Shown here piece after piece: positions 1 through 8,081 of a stretch of DNA of 62,713 nt; the first letter of the stretch is position 1; the number at the start of each line of letters is the position of its first letter. The notes beneath the pieces were generated by a model. The model was not told the origin of the DNA and did not search any database. It saw only the letters and a list, made by a program, of their open reading frames with translations. The stretch lies in assembly GCA_042408785.1 (NCBI GenBank), contig JBHOQU010000006.1:1-62713 (forward strand), read 5' to 3'. A program made the position numbers and the translations under genes. The stretch is from JAUQQI01 sp042408785 (GTDB taxonomy: Bacteria; Chloroflexota; Dehalococcoidia; JAUQQI01).

Positions 1-534
1 GACCACCTCTTTTAGCTCTTCTTTGGCCTCATCAACCCCGGCCACATCGTTGAAAGTGACCGTCGGCCGGTTCCCACCAAAAAGCCTGGCCCGGGACTTG
101 CCAAAATTAAACGCCTGATTGTTCGCACCCTGCGCCTGGCGGAAAAGGAGGATAAGCAGACCGCCGAAAAGCAGGAGGGGGACCAGGTTGAGGGCCGAGT
201 AGAGGATGCTTCCGGCGGAGCTGGGTTCCCGAACGGTAACCCCAACCCCGTCGGCCCCAACCTTTACCCCGTTTTGGGTAAGGAGCTGGATGATGCTGGC
301 GGACGGCTCCTTGCGGGAAGTGTACCTGGTCTTGCCGTCCCGGGCGTAGGCGGTGATGAGGTCCCCCTGGACTTCGACCCGGTCGATCTGGCCCGCCCTG
401 GCCATAAGCAGAAGGTCGCTCAGGGGCACCCACCCGGCCTGCTGGGAGGGAAGATTCAGGGCCACAAAGATGACCGCGGCGATGCCTAGCAGCAGGATGT
501 AGACGAAGCCGTTTCGGAGCCAGTGCTGGGCCAT
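1..534 (-). CDS. ftsH: FtsH ATP-dependent zinc metalloprotease, N-terminal part (cut by window edge)
   Basis: FtsH is a membrane-anchored AAA protease that extracts and degrades membrane and unstable cytoplasmic proteins. Only the first 178 codons are present; the gene runs off the left edge, so the ATPase and peptidase domains are not visible. The ATG at 534 has GGAGG seven bases upstream. The protein opens with a membrane segment (FVYILLLGIAAVIFVAL), has an extracytoplasmic region of about 80 residues, a second membrane segment (LVPLLLFGGLLILLF), and then the family linker FGKSRARLF followed by VTFNDVAGVDEAKEEL, which begins the AAA module. It is the last gene of a tilS-hpt-ftsH run, and its start lies 49 bases inside the hpt frame. 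The identification is secure. Confidence 0.95.
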   Translation of the reverse strand, partial: MAQHWLRNGFVYILLLGIAAVIFVALNLPSQQAGWVPLSDLLLMARAGQIDRVEVQGDLITAYARDGKTRYTSRKEPSASIIQLLTQNGVKVGADGVGVTVREPSSAGSILYSALNLVPLLLFGGLLILLFRQAQGANNQAFNFGKSRARLFGGNRPTVTFNDVAGVDEAKEELKEVV

Positions 535-1130
535 TCCGTATCCTCCGACGACCGGGTCCGGGGACCGCTACCCGGGCCGACACCGCGCCTATCCATCACC
601 TCTAACACCGCCACGTAGGGAAGGTTACGATACGCCTGGGCGTAGTCGAGGCCGTACCCCACTACGAACCGGTCGGGGATCTCGAAGCCGACGTAGTCCA
701 CCTGGACGGGCTTCGCCCCGGCCTTCTGCTTGCGAAGCAGGGCGCACACCCTCAGGCTGGCCGGATTGCGGGCCCGAAGCAGGCTCAGAATGTACTCAAG
801 GGTGAGGCCCGAATCGACGATATCTTCGACCACCAGGACGTGGCGGCCCTCGATGTTTTCGTCCAGGTCTTTCAAGATCCGCACGACCCCCGAGGACTCG
901 GCCCGGGCACCATAACTGCTTATGGCCATGAAGTCGATTTCCACCGGCAGGTCGACCTCCCGGGCCAGGTCCGCCAGGAACACCACCGCCCCTTTCAAAA
1001 GGCCCACCAGAAGGAGGTCCTTGCCGGCGTAGTCGCGGGTGATCTGTCGGCCGAGCTCCTTTACCCGGCGGCGAATGGTGTCGGCGTCGAGCAGGATCTC
1101 TTTAATTTGGGCGTTGACCGCCGCTGTCAT
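486..1130 (-). CDS. hpt: Hypoxanthine phosphoribosyltransferase
   Basis: This cytoplasmic purine-salvage enzyme transfers phosphoribose from PRPP to hypoxanthine or guanine. The 214-residue product contains the PRPP-binding motif VVEDIVDSGLT, the flexible-loop region MAISSYGARAESSG, and the base-binding segment PDRFVVGYGLDYAQAYRNLPYV. The core fits the usual 180 residues; the last 35 or so residues (after VLEVMDRR) are a Ser/Arg-rich tail that overlaps the start of ftsH and is probably under little constraint. The start overlaps the end of tilS by 29 bases, the order tilS-hpt-ftsH being common in bacteria. The ribosome-binding site is weak, so translational coupling to tilS is likely. Confidence 0.94.
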   Translation of the reverse strand: MTAAVNAQIKEILLDADTIRRRVKELGRQITRDYAGKDLLLVGLLKGAVVFLADLAREVDLPVEIDFMAISSYGARAESSGVVRILKDLDENIEGRHVLVVEDIVDSGLTLEYILSLLRARNPASLRVCALLRKQKAGAKPVQVDYVGFEIPDRFVVGYGLDYAQAYRNLPYVAVLEVMDRRGVGPGSGPRTRSSEDTEWPSTGSETASSTSCC

Positions 1131-2577
1131 ATTCTCTGGCGACCCTAAGTCTGAGCAGCCGACGGGTCTCGGGGCTCACTTTGACCCGGTCGGCCAGCCG
1201 CAAACCCACCACCCAGATGACCCCGAGGCGGTCGGTCACCACCGGCCAGCGGGGCCGAACTTCCCGGGGGATTTTCGCCTCGGTGAAGATATCTTGAAGT
1301 TTTTTACGGCCCCCCAGGCCCAAAGGCGTCAGGGCATCCCCGGGGCGCCACGGCCTGACCTCTAAATCCCCATTTACCTTATCAAAATCGGCGGAAACCG
1401 TCCAGGGGTCCTGGGTCTTTCGGGGGTCGAAGTCCTGGGGTCGGGTGAGCACCTCGGCCTCCAGCACCCAGCCGTTCAGCCGGACCCTGGCCGGCGGGGT
1501 GAAGGGGATGGGGCGGTCGAGACCGGGGAATTCGCCCCGGGGGACCGCCGGGCCACGGCCGACCCGGACCGAGTCGTAGCCCACCTGGGCCTTGAGGCCG
1601 GCGGGGAGGTCAAGCCGGGCCCCAACCGGCCCCTCGAGCAGGCGGGCCAGCCGGTCCAGGTGATAGGCCGTGAGCGGGGGTTCAGGGGCGCCGAGGCCCA
1701 GCAGGACCAGGCGGAAAAGGTGGGCTCGCAGGGCCAGGGGCTGGGCAGCGACCACCTCCCGGCGCAGGACGACCTCGTCCGGGGCCCGGGAGATGAGGGC
1801 CTCGCTTAGGACCCGCTCGGCCTGGGCCTCGATCAGGGCCAGGTCGGCGGCGGCCGTCTCGGCCAGGCGCAATACGGCCCGGTCGACCCCGGGGTTTAGC
1901 TGCCGGAGCTGGGGCAGGATCTCCAGCCGGACCCGGTTCCGAAGGTAGCGGCGGTCCAGGTTCATGGGGTCCTCCCGCGGCTCCAGCCCAAGGACCCGGC
2001 AGGCGGCGAGCGTCTCCTCCCGGAACACCCCGAGGAGCGGGCGGATAAGGCAAAGCTCGGGGAATTCCGGCAGGGGATAAGGGGCCCGGGGGCGCATGCC
2101 CCGGAGGCCGGCCAGGCCAGTGCCCCGAATTATGTTCAGGAGCACCGTCTCCACCTGGTCGGTGGCGGTGTGGCCCACGGCCACCTTGGCGGCCCCGAAA
2201 CTGCGGGCCGCCTCCCCCAGGAAGCGGTAGCGGAGCTCCCGGGCGGCCGCCTCCACGGAAAGGCCCCGCTCCCGCCGGTAGGCCAGGGTGTCCACCCGGT
2301 CGGTGAAGAAGGTGAGCCCCCAGCGCCGGGCCAGCTCCCGGACGAAGGCCGCCTCCTGGGCCCCGGCCTCCCCCCGCAGGCCGTGGTCCAAATAGCCCAC
2401 CGCAAGCCTTCCGGACGGGTCGGGGATGATGGCCACCAGGATGTGCAGGAGGGTCAGGGAGTCCGGCCCGCCGGAGACCCCGGCCACCACCCGGTCCCCG
2501 GGGTCTAGAAGTCCCCCTTCGGCCGCAAAGGACCGAACCCGGGCTACCAGCCGGTCCAGCCGCAACTCCTGGGCCAC
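1102..2577 (-). CDS. tilS: tRNA(Ile)-lysidine synthase
   Basis: TilS attaches lysine to C34 of the CAU-anticodon isoleucine tRNA so that it reads AUA. The N-terminal ATP-pyrophosphatase domain shows the signature VVAGVSGGPDSLTLL and the downstream LDHGLRGEAGAQEA and VAVGHTATDQVETVLLNIIRG motifs' core residues; the C-terminal part carries the TilS substrate-binding region (RPGDALTPLGLGGRKKLQD). I chose the GTG at 2577 (VAQELRLDRL), preceded by GGGAGG, which gives 491 residues. The frame stays open upstream to an ATG at 2694, but that lies inside the tRNA gene and before a transcription terminator, so it cannot be the start. It is the first gene of a tilS-hpt-ftsH operon. Confidence 0.93.
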   Translation of the reverse strand: MAQELRLDRLVARVRSFAAEGGLLDPGDRVVAGVSGGPDSLTLLHILVAIIPDPSGRLAVGYLDHGLRGEAGAQEAAFVRELARRWGLTFFTDRVDTLAYRRERGLSVEAAARELRYRFLGEAARSFGAAKVAVGHTATDQVETVLLNIIRGTGLAGLRGMRPRAPYPLPEFPELCLIRPLLGVFREETLAACRVLGLEPREDPMNLDRRYLRNRVRLEILPQLRQLNPGVDRAVLRLAETAAADLALIEAQAERVLSEALISRAPDEVVLRREVVAAQPLALRAHLFRLVLLGLGAPEPPLTAYHLDRLARLLEGPVGARLDLPAGLKAQVGYDSVRVGRGPAVPRGEFPGLDRPIPFTPPARVRLNGWVLEAEVLTRPQDFDPRKTQDPWTVSADFDKVNGDLEVRPWRPGDALTPLGLGGRKKLQDIFTEAKIPREVRPRWPVVTDRLGVIWVVGLRLADRVKVSPETRRLLRLRVAREYDSGGQRPN

Positions 2578-2630
2578 CGGCCTCCCGGTCAGGGGCCGGA
2601 CGGGCCGGCTTTCACGGCCAATCCGGCCGT

Positions 2631-2664
2631 AAAAATAAACGGGCCGACGTTTGACCGTCGGCCC
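2631..2664 (-). terminator. Rho-independent terminator of the initiator tRNA
   Basis: On the minus strand a perfect 9-bp stem (GGGCCGACG / CGTCGGCCC, six-base loop) at 2641-2664 is followed by GTTTATTTTT. It lies immediately 3' of the tRNA gene and upstream of tilS, so it should end the tRNA transcript before tilS. Confidence 0.85.
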
Positions 2665-2669
2665 ACCGG

Positions 2670-2741
2670 TAGCGGGGGTGGGACTCGAACCCACGACCTC
2701 CGGGTTATGAGCCCGGCGAGCTGCCGCTGCTCCACCCCGCG
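2670..2741 (-). tRNA. Initiator tRNA-fMet (anticodon CAT)
   Basis: The minus strand folds into a complete 72-base cloverleaf: acceptor CGCGGGG/CCCCGCT, D-stem GAGC/GCTC, anticodon stem CCGGG/CCCGG with loop CTCATAA, and T-arm GTGGG-TTCGAGT-CCCAC. Three initiator features are visible: an unpaired C1-U72, A11-U24 in the D-stem, and three consecutive G-C pairs at the base of the anticodon stem. CCA is not fully encoded (A73 is followed by CCG). The gene has its own promoter and terminator. Confidence 0.97.
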
Positions 2742-2754
2742 TCGTCCACTAACT

Positions 2755-2783
2755 ATTATATGCCGGCCGTCAAGGCCTGTCAA
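2755..2783 (-). promoter_or_regulatory. Consensus promoter of tRNA-fMet
   Basis: On the minus strand TTGACA (2783-2778) and TATAAT (2760-2755) are both exact consensus hexamers separated by 17 bases, and the predicted start falls about 7 bases before the mature tRNA. The -35 box lies inside the 3' end of sufR. Confidence 0.9.
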
Positions 2784-3414
2784 AGTTCGGCTCAGCCGGC
2801 CTGATCCGATAAAGACAGGCCGGGTCGCCCTGGGCCAGGGTCGCCTCCCGCCGAACCGGAGCTTCCAGGATCGCCTTGAAAAGCTCCTCCTCGCAGCGGC
2901 AGGCTTCCGGGTGCTGTCGGGCGATGTCGTAGATGGGGCAGTGGTGCTCGATGAGCACCAGCCCGCCCGACTCTTCCCGGGCGACGGCCATGTAGCCTTC
3001 CTCATCCCGGATCCGCGCCAGCTCCCGCACCCGCTCCGCCAGGTCTTTACCCACCAGCCGGATCCGGTAGCGCTCCCGCAAGGACTGGGCGTGGGAGGCC
3101 AGCAGCCGGTAGAGCTCCTCCGGCCCGTGCAGCTCGGCCACCTGGTCCAGCAGGCTGATGAGCAGGTCCCGGTAGCCCTGGGGGAAGAACTCCAGGGCCC
3201 GGGGCGAGAGCTGATAGGCCAGGGCAGGCCGACCCCGCGGCTGCTTGCGGACCGTGGCCTGCACCAGGCCCTCCGCCTGGAGAGCCTCCAGGTGCTTGTG
3301 AACCGCCACCGGCGTAACCCCCAGCTCCCAGGCGATGGCCTTGGCCGTCAGGGGACCCCGCTGCTTGAGCAGACGCAGGATCGCCAGGCGTGCGGGCGAA
3401 CTGAGACCGACCAT
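2770..3414 (-). CDS. sufR: SufR-like iron-sulfur-sensing repressor
   Basis: This is a winged-helix regulator divergent from sufCBD. Residues 1-70 form a helix-turn-helix domain (LTAKAIAWELGVTPVAVHKH). The C-terminal half has four cysteines at about residues 159, 172, 174 and 200 (spacing C-x12-C-x-C-x25-C). This resembles the cluster-binding cysteines of SufR proteins, which repress suf genes when carrying an Fe-S cluster. The ATG at 3414 gives 214 residues; a TTG two codons upstream is possible. There is no Shine-Dalgarno sequence, and the -10 box ends 11 bases before the ATG, so the mRNA is probably almost leaderless. Family placement is firm; regulation of the divergent suf operon is inferred from position. 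Confidence 0.85.
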   Translation of the reverse strand: MVGLSSPARLAILRLLKQRGPLTAKAIAWELGVTPVAVHKHLEALQAEGLVQATVRKQPRGRPALAYQLSPRALEFFPQGYRDLLISLLDQVAELHGPEELYRLLASHAQSLRERYRIRLVGKDLAERVRELARIRDEEGYMAVAREESGGLVLIEHHCPIYDIARQHPEACRCEEELFKAILEAPVRREATLAQGDPACLYRIRPAEPNFDRP

Positions 3415-3425
3415 TTTCAATTCGG

Positions 3426-3454
3426 ATTATAATAGGTCCACCGCCCCCTGTCAA
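3426..3454 (-). promoter_or_regulatory. Consensus promoter of sufR
   Basis: On the minus strand TTGACA (3454-3449), a 17-base spacer and TATAAT (3431-3426) match the housekeeping consensus exactly. Its -35 box and that of the opposing suf promoter form an inverted repeat (TGTCAACG at 3449-3456, CGTTGACA at 3474-3481), a plausible shared operator. Cyanobacterial SufR sites also contain CAAC and GTTG arms but with a shorter spacing, so operator function is speculative. Confidence 0.85.
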
Positions 3455-3475
3455 CGACTTTTATTAACCACCCCG

Positions 3476-3504
3476 TTGACAAAATCTGGGGCATGGGTTA
3501 TCCT
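3476..3504 (+). promoter_or_regulatory. Promoter of the sufCBD operon
   Basis: TTGACA (3476-3481), a 17-base spacer and TATCCT (3499-3504) precede sufC by about 36 bases. The transcript would carry the site CGGAGGGAC just before the sufC ATG. Confidence 0.8.
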
Positions 3505-3540
3505 TGATGTGAAGAGACCAAGCCCATTTACGGAGGGACA

Positions 3541-4311
<771 letters not shown>

Positions 4312-4314
4312 GCC

Positions 4315-5733
4315 ATGGCGACGACACCTGAGGAACTTCTGAGGGACCTGGACAAGCAGTATCTCGAAAAATACGGCTTCCACGACCCCGAGCAGTACGT
4401 TTACAAGGCGCCCAAGGGCCTCTCCCGCCAGGTGGTCGAGGAGATCTCCTGGATAAAGCAGGAGCCGGAGTGGATGCGCCAGTTCCGGCTCCGGGCCCTG
4501 GAGATCTTCTTCAGCAAGCCGATGCCCACCTGGGGGGCGGACCTCTCAGGCATCGACTTTAACAACATCCACTACTACGTCCGGCCCACCGAGAAGCAGG
4601 GGCGCAGCTGGGACGACCTGCCCGAGTACATCAAGCGCACCTTCGACCGGCTGGGCATCCCCGAGGCCGAGCGCAAGTTCCTGGCCGGGGTCGGGGCCCA
4701 GTACGAGTCGGAGGTGGTCTACCACTCCATCCGGGAGGACCTGGCCAAGAAGGGCGTCATCTTTGTGGATACCGATACGGCCGTCCGGGAGTATCCGGAC
4801 CTGGTTCGGCAGTACTTCGGGACGGTGGTGCCCCCCGCCGACAACAAGTTCGCCGCCCTGAACTCGGCCGTCTGGAGCGGCGGGTCCTTTATCTACGTCC
4901 CCGAAGGGGTGAAAGTCGAGATCCCCCTTCAGGCCTACTTCCGGATCAACGCCCAGAACGTGGGCCAGTTCGAGCGTACCCTCATCATCGTGGAGCCGGG
5001 GGCCTACGTCCACTACGTAGAGGGGTGCACCGCCCCCATCTACTCCACCGACTCCCTCCATTCGGCCGTGGTGGAGATCATCGTCAAGCCGGGCGGCCGC
5101 TGCCGCTACACCACCATCCAGAACTGGTCCTACAACGTCTACAACCTGGTCACCAAGCGGGCCGTGGCCTACGAGGACGCGGTGATGGAGTGGGTGGACT
5201 GCAACATCGGGTCGAAGGTGACGATGAAGTACCCGTCGGTCTACCTGCTCGGTAAGGGCGCCCGGGGCGAGGTGCTTTCTATGGCGTTCGCCGGCCGGGG
5301 CCGGCACCAGGACGCCGGGGCCAAGATGGTCCACGCCGCTTCCTACACCTCGTCGGTCATCACCTCCAAGTCGGTGAGCAAGGATGGCGGCCGCACCACC
5401 TATCGGGGCCTGGTGAAGGTCTACCCCGGCTGTGTGGGCGTCAAGAGCAATGTCCGCTGCGACGCCCTGCTCATGGACGAGGATTCCCGCTCCGACACCT
5501 ACCCGTTCATGGAGATCGAGGAGCAGGACGTGATGATCCAGCACGAGGCCACGGTCTCCAAGGTGGGTGAGGAGCAGCTCTTCTACCTGATGAGCCGGGG
5601 AATCCCCGAGGCGGAAGCCATTGCCATGATCGTCAACGGGTTCATCGAGCCCATCGTCAAAGAGCTGCCCATGGAATACGCCGTGGAAATGAACCGGCTT
5701 ATCCAGCTCGAGATGGAGGGTTCAGTCGGGTAA
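4315..5733 (+). CDS. sufB: Fe-S cluster scaffold protein SufB
   Basis: SufB is the scaffold subunit on which the cluster is formed with sulfur relayed from SufS/SufU. The 472-residue product has the family segments WSGGSFIYVPEGVKVE, VHYVEGCTAP, and the conserved C-terminal stretch YPGCVGVKSNVRCDALLMD with DTYPFMEIEEQDV. The length is typical. It follows sufC closely and is separated from sufD by 78 bases that contain a GC-rich hairpin. No oddities were seen. Confidence 0.97.
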   Translation: MATTPEELLRDLDKQYLEKYGFHDPEQYVYKAPKGLSRQVVEEISWIKQEPEWMRQFRLRALEIFFSKPMPTWGADLSGIDFNNIHYYVRPTEKQGRSWDDLPEYIKRTFDRLGIPEAERKFLAGVGAQYESEVVYHSIREDLAKKGVIFVDTDTAVREYPDLVRQYFGTVVPPADNKFAALNSAVWSGGSFIYVPEGVKVEIPLQAYFRINAQNVGQFERTLIIVEPGAYVHYVEGCTAPIYSTDSLHSAVVEIIVKPGGRCRYTTIQNWSYNVYNLVTKRAVAYEDAVMEWVDCNIGSKVTMKYPSVYLLGKGARGEVLSMAFAGRGRHQDAGAKMVHAASYTSSVITSKSVSKDGGRTTYRGLVKVYPGCVGVKSNVRCDALLMDEDSRSDTYPFMEIEEQDVMIQHEATVSKVGEEQLFYLMSRGIPEAEAIAMIVNGFIEPIVKELPMEYAVEMNRLIQLEMEGSVG

Positions 5734-5767
5734 AGGGTCCGGCCGGCCCGGAGAACCAGACCCGGCC

Positions 5768-5790
5768 GGGGCGGGCCAAATGCCCGCCCC
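5768..5790 (+). other. GC-rich hairpin between sufB and sufD
   Basis: A perfect 9-bp stem (GGGGCGGGC / GCCCGCCCC) with a five-base loop lies in the sufB-sufD gap. No T-tract follows, so it is more likely an mRNA-stability or processing element than a terminator. Confidence 0.6.
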
Positions 5791-5811
5791 GATATCTGCG
5801 AGGGAGAGAAG

Positions 5812-7155
5812 ATGCAGCCAACTTACCGAAAACTGGAATCGCTTTCACGGGAAGCCGTTGAAGAACTTTCGTGGCTTAAGGGGGAGCCCGAGTGGCTTCG
5901 GGAGCGCCGGCTCCAGGCCTGGGAAGCCTGGGAGCGCCTGCCCATGCCCTCCAAAGAGGAGGAGTGGCGGCGGACGGATATCAGCGGCCTGGACCTCTCC
6001 CAGGTTATACCTTTTGCCGAGGGCTCGGGGCCGGTCTCCAACCTGGCCGAGCTTCCCGCCCCCCTCCAGGCCGAGCTTGGGGCCGGGTCCGAGGCCGGTC
6101 TGCTGGTTCAGGTGGACTCGGCATCCGTTTATGAGGCCCTCAGCCCCGACCTGGAAAGGCAGGGGGTGGTCTTCTGCAGCCTCGACCGGGCCGTAAAGAA
6201 TTACCCCGACCTGGTACGGGAGTTTCTGCTCACCCGCAATATCCGGCCGGACGAGCGCAAGTTCATCGCCCTGCACAGCGCCTTCTGGTCCGGCGGTTCG
6301 TTCCTCTACGTGCCGGATGGGGTCGTGGTGGAGGTGCCCCTCCGCAGTGTCTACTGGATGGACCGGCCCCGGGTGGGGGCCTTTCCCCACACGCTGGTGG
6401 TCCTCGGCCGGGGTGCCCAGGTGACGTATGTGGAGGAATTTACCTCCCCGGACCTGGAGGGGATGGGCTTCAGCGCCTCGGCCCACGAGTTCTTCGTCCA
6501 GGAGGGGGCCCAGCTCCGGTACGTGACCATCCAGAACTGGGGCCGCACCGTCTGGCACTTCGGGACGGAGCGGATGCGTCTTGACCGGGACGGTAAGGTC
6601 AACTCCCTGGTCATCGGGGTGGGCGGCCGGCTGGCCCGGACCGAGGTGGAGTGTTACCTGGAGGGGGTTGGGGCCGAGAGCGAGATGCTCGGCCTCTACC
6701 TGGGTGCCCACCGCCAGCACCTGGCCTTCCACACCCTCCAGCGCCACCTCGCCCGCCACACCATCAGCGACCTGCTCTACAAGGGCGCCCTGCGGGACCG
6801 GGCCCACGCCCTGTACATGGGGCTCATCCAGGTGCTGCGGGGTGCCCAGCAGTCGGACGCCTACCAGGCCAACCGGAACCTGATTCTGGGCGGCCGGGCC
6901 CGGGCCGACTCGATCCCGATGCTGGAGATCGAGGCCAACGATGTCCGCTGCACCCACGGGTCCACCACCGGCAAGGTAGACGAGGACCAGCTGTTCTACC
7001 TTATGAGCCGGGGGCTGAGCCGGGCCGAGGCCACCGCCCTTATTATTGAGGGCTTCTTCGAGCCCCTGCTCGCCCGGATCCCCCTTGAACTGGTCCGGAA
7101 CAAGATTACAAACTTTGTTCGGGAAAAGCTCGTCTACGGAGGCGAAGAGCGGTGA
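5812..7155 (+). CDS. sufD: Fe-S cluster assembly protein SufD
   Basis: SufD partners SufB and SufC in the Fe-S scaffold complex and helps iron acquisition. The 447-residue product shows the SufB/SufD core: FWSGGSFLYVPDGVVVEVPL, then VEEFTSPD, a beta-helix region, and the C-terminal DVRCTHGSTTGKVDEDQLFY stretch that carries the SufD-type histidine. The N-terminus (LSREAVEELSWLKGEPEWL) resembles that of SufB here. The ATG is preceded by GGGAGAG. Its stop codon overlaps the GTG start of the downstream Rieske gene. Confidence 0.94.
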   Translation: MQPTYRKLESLSREAVEELSWLKGEPEWLRERRLQAWEAWERLPMPSKEEEWRRTDISGLDLSQVIPFAEGSGPVSNLAELPAPLQAELGAGSEAGLLVQVDSASVYEALSPDLERQGVVFCSLDRAVKNYPDLVREFLLTRNIRPDERKFIALHSAFWSGGSFLYVPDGVVVEVPLRSVYWMDRPRVGAFPHTLVVLGRGAQVTYVEEFTSPDLEGMGFSASAHEFFVQEGAQLRYVTIQNWGRTVWHFGTERMRLDRDGKVNSLVIGVGGRLARTEVECYLEGVGAESEMLGLYLGAHRQHLAFHTLQRHLARHTISDLLYKGALRDRAHALYMGLIQVLRGAQQSDAYQANRNLILGGRARADSIPMLEIEANDVRCTHGSTTGKVDEDQLFYLMSRGLSRAEATALIIEGFFEPLLARIPLELVRNKITNFVREKLVYGGEER

Positions 7156-7469
7156 GCGAGGCCACGTTTATTCGGGTTGCCCGGGTGGATGAGATTCCGC
7201 CGGGGACGGTGAAAGCCTTTGAACTGGACTTTGACCGGGTGGCAGTGGTGAACCTGGACGGCGAGTTCTACGCCATCAGCGACATCTGCACCCATGAGGA
7301 GGCCTTCCTTTCCGAGGGGGAAATTGTCGACGGCGCCATCGAGTGTCCCCTGCACGGGTCCCGCTTCGACATCCGCACCGGCCGGGTCCTGGCCCTGCCG
7401 GCGGTGATACCCCTGCGGACCTACCCGGTCAAGGTCGAAAACGGCGAGGTCTACGTGGCCCCGGCCTGA
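7152..7469 (+). CDS. Rieske-type [2Fe-2S] ferredoxin
   Basis: This small cytoplasmic protein of 105 residues carries a Rieske fold with the cluster ligands in CTH (C46, H48) and CPLH (C65, H68). It resembles the stand-alone ferredoxin components of dioxygenase systems (NirD/Bph-ferredoxin type). The GTG start overlaps the sufD stop codon, so it is translationally coupled to the suf genes. A role as a client or electron donor during cluster assembly is inferred from context only. It was probably followed directly by sufS before the mobile element was inserted. Confidence 0.93.
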   Translation: MSEATFIRVARVDEIPPGTVKAFELDFDRVAVVNLDGEFYAISDICTHEEAFLSEGEIVDGAIECPLHGSRFDIRTGRVLALPAVIPLRTYPVKVENGEVYVAPA

Positions 7470-7547
7470 CATCGGGCGGCCAGGACCGCCTGGGGGAGGT
7501 TTGCAGCAGCTACGAATAAACGCACTTTGTTTTGCTACTATAGAAGC

Positions 7548-8081
7548 ATGGAACTCTTATCCATTGGAGAAGCGGCAAAGCGTTTAGGCGTGCACCCGAA
7601 CCGCCTCGGGGTTGATTAAACCCGTGCGGCTTCCCAGCGGCCACCGGAGGTACCCGGCATCCTGGGCACAGGGGGGATAAAGGCAGAGCCGGACGCGGTG
7701 ATGCTTTACGCCCGGGTATCCACCAAAAAACAAGCCGATGCCGGTGGAGAGGCTACGGGCTTATGCTAGGGAGAGAGGCTACCGGGTGGTGGCCGAGCAC
7801 CGTGATGTGGCCTCCGGCCTCAACCAGAACCGCCGGGGCCTGGAGCGGGTGGTTAAGGCGGCCGAGCGGGGCGAGTTCAGTACCCCGACCGGCCGGCCCG
7901 CTTCGGGTACGCCAGGCACTGCGGCGACGTGGCAAAAAGAGCCTGAGGACGCCCACACGGAACTGGTGCAGGACCTGCCTTCTCGGCCCGGCTTTATGGT
8001 GCCAGGGGCGGCAGGAAAGTCCGGCAGGGTTTCCGGGAGTTGATCGAGGATGCGGAAAAGGGATGCAAGAAAGAAGTTTAG
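7548..8081 (+). pseudogene. tnpA: Decayed IS607-family serine recombinase (tnpA)
   Basis: Fragments in different frames add up to an IS607 transposase. A MerR-like DNA-binding start (MELLSIGEAAKRLGVHPN) ends in a stop, then IKPVRLPSGHRRYPASWA follows in another frame. Next come the catalytic serine motif MLYARVSTKKQAD, then VERLRAYARERGYRVVAEHRD with DVASGLNQNRRGLERVVKAA. The DRPARFGYARH segment is shifted and interrupted, and the end reads FRELIEDAEKGCKKEV. At least three frame changes and internal losses make it non-functional. Its end overlaps the start of tnpB by 32 bases, as in intact elements. Confidence 0.88.

Noticed and set aside
2578..2694. Upstream ATG extension of tilS
   Set aside because: It would start inside tRNA-fMet and cross a terminator; the added residues match nothing in the family.
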